DNA of 61,205 nucleotides from JAISFI01 sp031553775 (GTDB lineage: Bacteria > Bacteroidota > Bacteroidia > Bacteroidales > Azobacteroidaceae), in assembly GCA_031553775.1 (NCBI GenBank), contig JAVBLA010000006.1:1-61205 (forward strand), read 5' to 3'. The notes beneath the pieces are model-generated. The model saw nothing but the letters and a program-made list of their open reading frames with translations, was not told the origin of the DNA and did no database searches. Within the stretch, counting starts at the first letter, position 1. Each line of letters starts with the position of its first letter. Both the position numbers and the translations under genes were made by a program. Shown piece after piece: positions 54,061 to 61,205 of the stretch.

Positions 54061-54136
54061 TGGTGATTTGCCTGGGGCTCGAACCCAGGACCCCATCCTT
54101 AAAAGGGATGTGCTCTACCTGCTGAGCTAGCAAATC
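54061..54136 (-). tRNA. tRNA-Lys (anticodon TTT)
   Basis: On the minus strand GATTTGC starts the acceptor stem, the anticodon arm is CATCC-CTTTTAA-GGATG (anticodon TTT), the T-arm reads CTGGG-TTCGAGC-CCCAG, and the end GCAAATC-A-CCA is encoded. 76 nt with CCA. Confidence 0.95.
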
Positions 54137-54163
54137 AGCCTGATTGCTTTTAAAAAGCGACTG

Positions 54164-54193
54164 CAAAGGTAGTTTTTTATTTTTAAATACCAA
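54164..54193 (-). promoter_or_regulatory. tRNA-Lys promoter
   Basis: On the minus strand TTG (54191-54193), exactly 19 bp, TACCTTTG (54164-54171); 27 bp before the tRNA. Confidence 0.75.
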
Positions 54194-54222
54194 ATTGTAA
54201 GGAGAAAAATATTGTATTTTTC

Positions 54223-54230
54223 TACCTTTG
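54223..54230 (+). promoter_or_regulatory. -7 box of the PBP4-type peptidase gene
   Basis: TACCTTTG lies 23 bp before the ATG at 54254; the nearest TTG upstream (54195-54197) is too far at 25 bp. Confidence 0.45.
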
Positions 54231-54253
54231 CATGATCAATTAAATGCAAAAGG

Positions 54254-55714
54254 ATGAAAAAGATCAATTTCAGGAAACGGATATTATCTTTGTTTTTAGT
54301 GCTTTGGGGATGTTTGATGAGCTTTTATTTGCCGGCACAAAATGTAGCTCTGAATAATTTCGTCAAAAATACCGGTTTAAAATATGCAGGAATAGGAATT
54401 AAAGTAGTTGAGGTGGAAACAGGTAAAGTGGTTTGTGCATACAATGATAATCTGTCGCTCACTCCTGCTTCTACACTGAAAACACTTACTACAGCCAGTG
54501 CATTGGAATTATTCGGACCTTCGTACCGGTACAATACCTCTATTGCCTACGACGGGACTATCAATAACCGGGGTATATTAGAAGGAAACCTGTACATTAT
54601 AGGATCAGGCGATCCTACATTGGGTTCCTCCTATTTTTCGGATGATAAAAACGCCTTTCTGAAAATATGGAAAGATACTATACAAAACTCCGGTATAAAA
54701 TCGATTACAGGTGATATTATTTCAATAGATAATTTATTCGGATACGAAGGCGTATCGAACCGGTGGATCTGGGGTGACATAGGAAATTACTACGCATCGG
54801 CAACTTACGGAATCAGTGTTTTCGACAATACTTATTTATTGTACCTGAAATCGGGCGCTGCAAAAACAACTCCTGTTGTTTTATACACGGATCCTGAAAT
54901 TACAGGACTCACATTTAACAACCAGTTACAAGCGGCAGCCAATTCTTCCGACAGTGCCTATATCTACGGAATACCGCTTTCATACGACCGGCGTCTGTAT
55001 GGAAGCATCCCTGCCAACAAAAGCTCTTTCTCGATTAAGGGAGACATTCCAGACCCGGGTCTGTTGCTGGTACAAACTCTTTCGGATTACCTGCAGAAAA
55101 ATGGCATTCAACTGCTGGGAAAAGCTACTACCTGCCGCCTGAAGACAACAACCCCCACCACAAAAATGACAGAACTATATACACACCGGGGAAATTCATT
55201 AGATGAAATTATCAAAATCACCAATTTCCGTAGCAACAATCATTTTGCCGAACATCTTTTTTATAAGATCGGATGGGATAAAGACCAGGCTTGTACAACA
55301 CATGTCCCCACATTGGCAGCCAACAGGATCAGTTCTTTCTGGCGGGGAAAAGGGATCGATACGCAGGGATTGTTCCAGTATGACGGGAGCGGTCTGTCGA
55401 ATGCCGATGCCATTACCGCATCGATGCTAACATCCGTTCTGGTATATATGCAGAAACAAAGTAAATATGCAGATGTTTTCTACCGCTCGCTACCAACGGC
55501 AGGTAAAGAAGGTACTGTTAAATCTTTCCTGAACGGCAGCAAACTGGATGGAAAAGCACATATCAAAAGTGGAAGTATTTCCGGTGTACAGGCTTATACG
55601 GGATATGTGGATAAAAACGGAAAACGATACGCTTTCACAATCCTTGTCAACCGTTTTACCGGCTCCCGCAATACCCTGAAAAATCAGATGGAAAATTTCC
55701 TGGTTAGTTTCTGA
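54254..55714 (+). CDS. dacB: D-alanyl-D-alanine carboxypeptidase/endopeptidase, PBP4 (S13) family
   Basis: A 486-residue periplasmic peptidoglycan peptidase. Signal peptide about 1-29 (FYLPAQ). Active-site motifs of S13: S73-T-L-K76 (in PASTLKTL), S-x-N at about 325 (RSNNHFAEHL) and K-S-G at about 440 (HIKSGSISGVQAYTGYV), with the long S13 insertion between the first two (GSGDPTLGSSYF... GYEGVSNRWIWGDI). Full length for PBP4. Involved in trimming and recycling cross-links. Convergent with the D-2-hydroxyacid dehydrogenase. Confidence 0.93.
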   Translation: MKKINFRKRILSLFLVLWGCLMSFYLPAQNVALNNFVKNTGLKYAGIGIKVVEVETGKVVCAYNDNLSLTPASTLKTLTTASALELFGPSYRYNTSIAYDGTINNRGILEGNLYIIGSGDPTLGSSYFSDDKNAFLKIWKDTIQNSGIKSITGDIISIDNLFGYEGVSNRWIWGDIGNYYASATYGISVFDNTYLLYLKSGAAKTTPVVLYTDPEITGLTFNNQLQAAANSSDSAYIYGIPLSYDRRLYGSIPANKSSFSIKGDIPDPGLLLVQTLSDYLQKNGIQLLGKATTCRLKTTTPTTKMTELYTHRGNSLDEIIKITNFRSNNHFAEHLFYKIGWDKDQACTTHVPTLAANRISSFWRGKGIDTQGLFQYDGSGLSNADAITASMLTSVLVYMQKQSKYADVFYRSLPTAGKEGTVKSFLNGSKLDGKAHIKSGSISGVQAYTGYVDKNGKRYAFTILVNRFTGSRNTLKNQMENFLVSF

Positions 55715-55725
55715 AGCAATGATCC

Positions 55726-56676
55726 CTATACACAATTGATGGGATTTCCCTGTAAGAATGATTTGAAATTGGCGACTGCAATATCCATCAATCGCTTGCG
55801 TGCAGCTTCTGTTGCCCAGGCGTAGTGAGGTGTAATGTAACAGTTCTTTGCTATCAGTAAAGGGTTATCCGGTTTCGGAGGCTCGGATGACAGGACATCC
55901 AAACCTGCCGCATATATTTTCCCATTATTCAAGGCATCCGCCAATGCATTCTCATCAACGACGGGACCTCTGCTCGTATTGATAATAATGGCAGAAGATT
56001 TCATCAGGGAAAGTCGCTCTGCATTGACCAATCCCCGGGTTTCGGGAGTAAGCGGGCAGTGCAGGGAAAGTACATCGCTGACCTTAAAAAGTTCTTCCCG
56101 GCTCACTTTCCGGATATATTCCGGAAGTTGTTCCTGAACTTTTGAAGTCTCGGCAACAACAAGCATTCCGAATGCATGAGCCAGACGGGCAACTGTCATC
56201 CCGATATGCCCCAGGCCGATTATTCCCATCGTCAATCCACTCAGTTCAATCAGGGGAGTATCCCAAAAACAAAAATCACGGTTGCGTGTCCAACGGCCTT
56301 TGCGAACTTCATCCGCATGGTGAGATACCTGCATGGCAATATTCAGTAAATGGGCAAAAACAGTTTGTACTACCGAATCTGTGCTGTACGATGGAATATT
56401 GGTTACCACAATCCCTCGTTCACGGGCAGCCTCCACATCCACGATATTGTATCCTGTGGCCAGAACTCCGATATATTTCAATTGAGGGAGGGACGCGATA
56501 GTTTCCGCATATAGCGGTGTTTTATTTGTAATCAAGGCTTCAGCATCTTCCGAGCGTTCCAGGATTTCATTCTTTAAAGTAAAATCGTATACCGTACAAG
56601 GAGCCAACGATTGAAAACCACCCCAGTCCAAATCTCCCGGATTCAATGCAAAACCATCCAATACTACTGTCTTCAT
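55726..56676 (-). CDS. D-2-hydroxyacid dehydrogenase (glycerate/hydroxypyruvate reductase-like)
   Basis: A 316-residue NAD-dependent dehydrogenase. The nucleotide-binding motif GIIGLGHIGMTVARLAHAFG (about 148-167) is followed by LHCPLTPETRGL, INTSRGPVVDE (about 229-239), and catalytic Arg (TSRGP), Glu (LDVLSSEPP) and His (ITPHYAWAT). This layout is that of D-isomer 2-hydroxyacid dehydrogenases such as glycerate dehydrogenase. ATG 56676 starts MKTVVLDG; the upstream in-frame codons to 56712 overlap the SDR gene end. It follows the SDR gene by 13 bp, probably in one operon. Confidence 0.9.
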   Translation of the reverse strand: MKTVVLDGFALNPGDLDWGGFQSLAPCTVYDFTLKNEILERSEDAEALITNKTPLYAETIASLPQLKYIGVLATGYNIVDVEAARERGIVVTNIPSYSTDSVVQTVFAHLLNIAMQVSHHADEVRKGRWTRNRDFCFWDTPLIELSGLTMGIIGLGHIGMTVARLAHAFGMLVVAETSKVQEQLPEYIRKVSREELFKVSDVLSLHCPLTPETRGLVNAERLSLMKSSAIIINTSRGPVVDENALADALNNGKIYAAGLDVLSSEPPKPDNPLLIAKNCYITPHYAWATEAARKRLMDIAVANFKSFLQGNPINCV

Positions 56677-56689
56677 ATCCGTATCTTCT

Positions 56690-57481
56690 TTAATTTTCCA
56701 CCCGTTGTACATAACGGACCATATTCGTGATCCATTTTCCCGGAAAAATCCTTACAAAGAAAAGCATCATCCGGTTCCCGGTTCCATGTATTGCCACTAC
56801 TTTCCCTTTTTCCATGCTTTTATAGGCAAATTCGGCTACCTTCCTGGCAGTAGGAAGTTTTCCGAAACTTTTAAACAACATGGAAGACGATAAGTTTGCT
56901 GCAGATTCAAAGTTCGTTTCTGTCGGTCCGGGACACAACACCGTAACACTTATGCCCGAGCCTTTTGCTTCATTGGACAGCGCCCGTGAAAAAGACAGAA
57001 CATAGGCTTTAGATGCATAGTAAACCGACATTAGCGGACCAGGCATAAATCCGGCAACCGAGGCCACATTCAATATCCTGCCGCTACCCCTCACAAGCAT
57101 TTGCCGGTAAATAACTTTAGTCAATTGAGTGAGAGCAGTAATATTAACCCGGATCATTTCCGTTTCCCGTTCTATATCCGTCTGATCAAAAGGTCCGAAC
57201 AGTCCGGATCCGGCATTGTTAATCAGTATATCCGGAACCAATTGCAAGGATTGCAGTTTGCGGGCAATATCCGGAACCGCACCTTCCACAGACAAATCGC
57301 AGGGAAAAATAATTACCTGAATGCCATATTGCTTCTCCCACTCCGCTTTCAGCTGTTTCATTTTCACTTCATTCCGGGCTAGCAAAATCAAATTCTGTTG
57401 CTTTGATGCTGCAATGGACGCTAATTCCAGTCCTATACCACTGGTTGCTCCGGTAATCAGTACATGCGGTATTTTTTCCAT
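56690..57481 (-). CDS. short-chain dehydrogenase/reductase (classical SDR)
   Basis: A 263-residue oxidoreductase. ITGATSGIGLELA (9-21, TGxxxGxG), NNAGSGLFGP (NNAG), catalytic Ser (NVASVAGFMPGPL) and Y-x-x-x-K (YYASKAYVLSFSRAL). A PGPTETNFES substrate loop and a basic C-terminal tail (IRFPGKWITNMVRY-like ending) suggest the subgroup acting on hydrophobic or membrane-near substrates; the exact reaction is unknown. First gene of an operon with the hydroxyacid dehydrogenase. Confidence 0.9.
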   Translation of the reverse strand: MEKIPHVLITGATSGIGLELASIAASKQQNLILLARNEVKMKQLKAEWEKQYGIQVIIFPCDLSVEGAVPDIARKLQSLQLVPDILINNAGSGLFGPFDQTDIERETEMIRVNITALTQLTKVIYRQMLVRGSGRILNVASVAGFMPGPLMSVYYASKAYVLSFSRALSNEAKGSGISVTVLCPGPTETNFESAANLSSSMLFKSFGKLPTARKVAEFAYKSMEKGKVVAIHGTGNRMMLFFVRIFPGKWITNMVRYVQRVEN

Positions 57482-57523
57482 ATAAAATATTGTTTATACT
57501 CGTCTTTGCAAGTAATTATATTG

Positions 57524-57573
57524 AATGATTATCCTTCTGTTCGCCACTGGCCGGAAACAGACGGATAATCATT
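57524..57573. repeat. 18-bp inverted repeat between divergent genes
   Basis: Arms 57524-57541 and 57556-57573 pair at 17 of 18 positions across a 14-nt loop. The hairpin sits 43 bp before the SDR start on one side and 133 bp before the VIT gene on the other. It is not placed as a terminator for either and may be an operator, leader hairpin or cruciform. Confidence 0.6.
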
Positions 57574-57705
57574 TTGTATCGACAGATATCTATTCTCTAT
57601 AAAACAATTTCATCATCAAAGATAATCAAAAACACAAAAAATACACTGAAAGTTTTGTGAGTTCAAAAAAAACTATTTACTTTGTATTTCAAAGTACTTT
57701 ATAAT

Positions 57706-60291
57706 ATGAATTCAATACAAGAAATAACACACCCGGTTTTCCAGGGAGACGGGCTGACAGGCAAATCCGAAGGCAGGTTCGGAGATCCGATCTTCAGATG
57801 CGGACTGATTATGGTACTCCTTAGTTTTTCGATACATCTTTTGATGTTATATTCGGGGCGGAGAACTTCCGACATCCCGGAAACAGAATTTTTCTTCTGC
57901 TTCCTGATAGCAGTAGTATATTGGCTCATCCTTATTTTCTTTGCTATCTTCCGACGGAAACAGACTAATTTCTACCAGGTATTCCCAGGCTTAGTCTTAG
58001 GACTGATCAGTTGTTATTCCCTGAATACATCATTGATGGTTTTCCCTGCATCACCCGGATGGTTTTATGGATTGCTCGTGTTGATTTCCATTGCCTTTTT
58101 ATTAGTCCCATTTGCCGGTAAGATACCCGAAATATTGTATCATTGCTTGTGCTTTATCGTTGGAGCCGGATGGATTGTGTTTCTTTATCTGGCAATTTGT
58201 CTACTTCCTCTTTACCCTCACAGCTTAATACTCTTCTGGGTATTAGGCCTGACTCTGCATACTTTCGTTCCCCTCTTTTTTGTTATCTTCATCGGTATAT
58301 GGTTTATCAGGGCTGTCAGGAAAAACAGGAAAACCGGATATTTTGTTTCCGGAGGGAGCCTTACTGTTCTTTTAGCAATATGCATATACACATTGGCCTG
58401 GTCGGAAACTCTTTCCGAAATCAACAACCTGCATCAGAAAGCTTCTCAAAAAGAGGTTTCCGGATTGCCTCAGTGGGTGTATATAGCTCAACATATTCCG
58501 GAAAACGATCTGACGGAAAAGATATTGAAAACCGACCTCCAATATATAATTCCTCCCAAAAATGATCCGGATTGGTTTAACTCAAGTATTCTATGGAGTG
58601 ACAGACAAGAAGAAAGAATACATCATCCGCTGGTAGTAATCGCTTCCTTTTTTTCACCTCCATTGACATTGAACAATGGAGATAAAACAGATATACTGAA
58701 ATGCAACCACAGGGGACGACACTTTGAACCGGAACACTTATGGAATGGTTCAGGAATCAGGACTACCCATGTCGAAACTTCAGTAGACATCTGGCCACAA
58801 TACCGGATTGCTTACACCGAACAGACTTTCACGATCTATAATTCTTCCCGGGGACCGGGAGAAGCTGTTTATTCCTTTTATATTCCCGAAGGCTCTGTAG
58901 TTACCTCCCTGTCTTTATGGATCTCCGGAAAAGAATAAAAAGCAGTGCTTACGACTCCGAAGAAAGCCGAAAATGCCTATAAAACGATTGTAGGAGTGGA
59001 AAGACGCGATCCGTCGCTGGTCTACTGGCAGGAAGGTTCATCGGTGATCGTCCGGGTATTCCCTGTGGAAACATCTGAAAGCCGGATTTTCAAGTTAGGA
59101 ATCACTTCTCCATTACAAAATACCAATAAACGCCTGGTCTATCGGCCTTCTTTCGTTGAAGGAATGGAATTTGAAAAAACCGGCGAGCATCTGACTATCC
59201 GTTTTATGCAGGAACCACAGCATTTGGTTTCTTCTTTGTCGCTAGAAAAAAAGGGAAATGAAAAATATGAATGGCAGGGAAAGTATCCAAACGACTGGTC
59301 GCTTACAATGGATGAGGTAGAAATTCCGGAAGAAGCCTTTCATTTCCGGGGGAAACGCTATGTGATCCATGAGTCACTTCAGGAAAAACTGCATCGGAAC
59401 ATCACATCCGCTTATTTGGATATCAACAGTTCCTGGAACCAGAAAGAGTTTAACGATGTCTATGAAATATTGAAAGACAAAAAGATACAAGTATATAGCG
59501 AGGGAGAATTTATCACTTTAGGCTCCGGCAACAAGGACCGTATTTTTAACCGTATGCAATATCTCCGGTTTTCCTTTTTCCCTGTCTGGAAGACAAACTT
59601 TCCGGATGCATTGATTATCAGCAAGAGCAATAACCTGTCACCTATCCTGTCAGATCTGAAAGGAAGCCTTTTTATGGAAGAACTGGAACAGGATACTACC
59701 GTGCGACCACCGGTTCTCGTGTATGACATCGGAACCGGACTTTCCCCATACCTGAAAACGCTGAAAGAATACCGGATGTTGCAGTATTGCCGGGGTGATA
59801 TACAAACATTGAAAAAGCAACTGAACGAAAATGAATTCAATATGCCGGGATCTGAAAGCGGCAGTTGTATATTTATACAGGAAGCATCGATCAGTATCCG
59901 GGAAACGGAAGAGGTTTATCCGGAAAAAGCCCCCGATCATTTGATGCGCCTGTATGCTTACAATCATATTATGAAATCATATGCTCCTACCTGGAATCAA
60001 TCCGGTTCAGTGAACGAAAAAATCCTGTCGGAAGCCAGAGATGCACATGTAGTATCGCCCATATCCAGTTTAATCGTATTGGAATCGGCAAAAGATTATG
60101 TGCGTTTTGACATAGCGACAAGCAATCCAGGCCTGGGAAATGCGTCCGGAACAGATAAAAAAGGCATTCCTATTTCAGATCCCGAGTGGTGGGGATGGTT
60201 TCTGATCTTGTTATCTTTTGCCTGCTATCTGCGTATCAAACAGAAGAATGCAGTACAAGAACAAACAAATTCTCAACCGAAAATCATTTGA
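57706..60291 (+). pseudogene. XrtN-type VIT-domain membrane protein, interrupted by an in-frame TAA
   Basis: Two stretches in the same frame, 410 codons (57706-58938) and 448 codons (58945-60291), are separated by one TAA at 58936-58938, between WISGKE and the K-A that starts the second half. The stop falls in the middle of a VIT domain (YSFYIPEGSVVTSLSLWISG... ENAYKTIVGVERRDPSLVYW), so the original was one protein of about 861 residues. The N-terminal third has about seven hydrophobic helices. The C-terminus has an SDPEWW motif, a hydrophobic helix and basic KQK, as in PEP/MSEP-CTERM-like exosortase substrates. I read it as an XrtN-system VIT protein inactivated by nonsense, unless the stop is an error or is suppressed. 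A GTG at 58945 could restart the second half. Confidence 0.75.
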
Positions 60292-60946
60292 TTACCTGAT
60301 ACTTTGCCGCATCCCTGGGTTTTGCATCCGGATGCTCATTCTTATAACCCATAGAAATGGTATAAAGAGGCTCATATCCTTCCGGAAGATTTAACTGCGC
60401 GATAACATCTTTCGCCTCCGGGGTTCTTAGGAAAGGAATCACTCCTCCTACTACACAGGTACCGATATCCATCGATTCGGCAGCAAGCAGAATGTTTTGT
60501 CCCAACAACCCGCAATCGACCTGGCTATACGCATTTTTCGTATCATTGGCAACAACAATTAAAGTCGGTGCACCATGAAAAACACTATAACCGGGTTCCT
60601 GGGATTTAGAAGCATTACCTCCCATTGATTTGTCTTTGGCATAAGCCACGAAACCATCATTGATCGCCTTTAATAATTCCGGTTTCTGAACCACACGCAG
60701 TTCCCAGGATTGACGATTCATGGCACTGGGAGCATTGATCGCGCAAGTCATAACTTCTTTCATCTCTTCCTCTTTAATCTGTTCCGGTCGATAGGAACGA
60801 ACACTCCGGCGACTCATGATATTTTCAATCACGATGTCTTTTTTACTTTTCGTTTCCATTTCCTGACGATTTTTTTGCTCCTGCTGACAGGAAAACAATA
60901 CAACTAATCCGATAACTAACCAATAAATTCTTTTCATAACCTTCAT
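60284..60946 (-). CDS. nitroreductase-family flavoprotein with lipoprotein signal
   Basis: A 220-residue protein (217 from Met4 at 60937). The N-terminus is a lipoprotein signal (VLFSC, Cys about 20), followed by a charged linker. Then comes the nitroreductase fold: IMSRRSVRSYRPEQIKEE (FMN-binding R-S-x-R), CAINAPSAMNRQSWELRVV, and GLLGQNILLAAESMDIGTCVVGG. Nitroreductases are usually cytosolic, and lipid anchoring implies a periplasmic or membrane-face location with an electron donor there. Its stop overlaps the convergent VIT gene by 8 bp. Confidence 0.85.
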   Translation of the reverse strand: MKVMKRIYWLVIGLVVLFSCQQEQKNRQEMETKSKKDIVIENIMSRRSVRSYRPEQIKEEEMKEVMTCAINAPSAMNRQSWELRVVQKPELLKAINDGFVAYAKDKSMGGNASKSQEPGYSVFHGAPTLIVVANDTKNAYSQVDCGLLGQNILLAAESMDIGTCVVGGVIPFLRTPEAKDVIAQLNLPEGYEPLYTISMGYKNEHPDAKPRDAAKYQVIK

Positions 60947-61047
60947 TTTTTAACGGGACTAAATTAATAAATTTGTGGGAATACTGGTTATTAATATTTT
61001 AAATGTTTGGAAAATATTCGGTTTGGAAACTATTTGTAAGGTTTAAA

Positions 61048-61205
61048 CAAGGCTGTCGCCTTGAGATTATATCCTTTTTGCCTTGATGCAAAAAGGATCA
61101 AAAAAATCAAGGCTGCGTTCCATTGGCTAAAAAATACTGCGTTGCGGCTAAACGAATCGAACTCGCACCTCCGGTGCTCAAACAGCGCTTCGTTTTTAAC
61201 GCCTC
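61048..61205 (-). repeat. dispersed hairpin repeat, copy C (inverted relative to copy B, cut by window end)
   Basis: In inverse order to copy B: CAAGGC-tgtc-GCCTTG (61048-61063); ATCCTTTTTGC / GCAAAAAGGAT (61071-61081 with 61088-61098) with loop CTTGAT; a conserved spacer (GCTGCGTTCCATTGGCTAAA); and AACGAATCG / CGCTTCGTT (61151-61159 with 61186-61194, 8 of 9 pairs). Stem sequences differ from copy B while pairing and loops are kept. The 100 bp before it show no gene. Confidence 0.7.

Overview
The window looks like a chromosome segment of a Bacteroidales gut or oral bacterium, with an Odoribacter/Butyricimonas-like lineage as my best guess. The evidence is Bacteroidota promoters of the form TTG-N19-TAnnTTTG, no Shine-Dalgarno signals, at least six secreted proteins with type IX secretion (T9SS) C-terminal sorting domains, a TonB receptor paired with a DUF4249 lipoprotein, and an exosortase-N (XrtN)-type VIT protein. 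The lineage is inferred from gene content; no rRNA is present.

Layout: (1) 1-491 holds the end of an IS256-family element, a small inverted-repeat (MITE-like) element and a displaced terminator. (2) 492-12462 is an AT-rich, about 12-kb integrative element inserted at the 3' end of tRNA-Leu(CAA). It has a 13-bp direct repeat at both ends, a tyrosine integrase, an excisionase-like HTH protein, GTGGTGCAAAT repeats near both ends, a three-gene minus-strand cargo operon ending in a 1307-residue T9SS adhesin, a candidate structured RNA that may lead into that operon, and a 598-residue protein carrying the motif set of single-subunit polymerases. No relaxase or conjugation gene is visible. (3) 12.5-15.1 kb holds a GDP-mannose pyrophosphorylase and a NahK-like sugar 1-kinase, convergent. 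(4) 15.3-25.5 kb holds three tandem PL8 chondroitinase-ABC-type lyases followed by a secreted carbohydrate-binding-like protein. (5) 25.5-26.5 kb is a gene-free block of dispersed palindromic repeats. (6) 26.5-34.2 kb holds two large T9SS surface proteins with PKD, choice-of-anchor-J, FN3-like and BACON modules. (7) 34.3-61 kb is mixed chromosome: envelope proteins, tRNA-Gln and tRNA-Lys, DNA repair (tag), an acetyltransferase, a TonB/DUF4249/CMD/PNPOx cluster, phosphofructokinase, a ZIP transporter, mnmA, a LuxR regulator, an MFS pump, a DUF1254 pair, a PBP4-type peptidase, oxidoreductases, a VIT/exosortase-type gene broken by an in-frame stop, and a lipoprotein nitroreductase. A copy of the dispersed repeat closes the window in inverted orientation.

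How it fits together: the PL8 lyases and secreted binding and adhesion proteins suggest attack on sulfated glycosaminoglycans and host surfaces, with the neighbouring 1-kinase possibly salvaging released amino sugars (inference). The strongest candidate for an undescribed system is inside the integrated element: the polymerase-like protein, a DNA-binding-like protein, and a roughly 205-nt candidate RNA whose terminator-like stem competes with a second hairpin just upstream of the adhesin operon.
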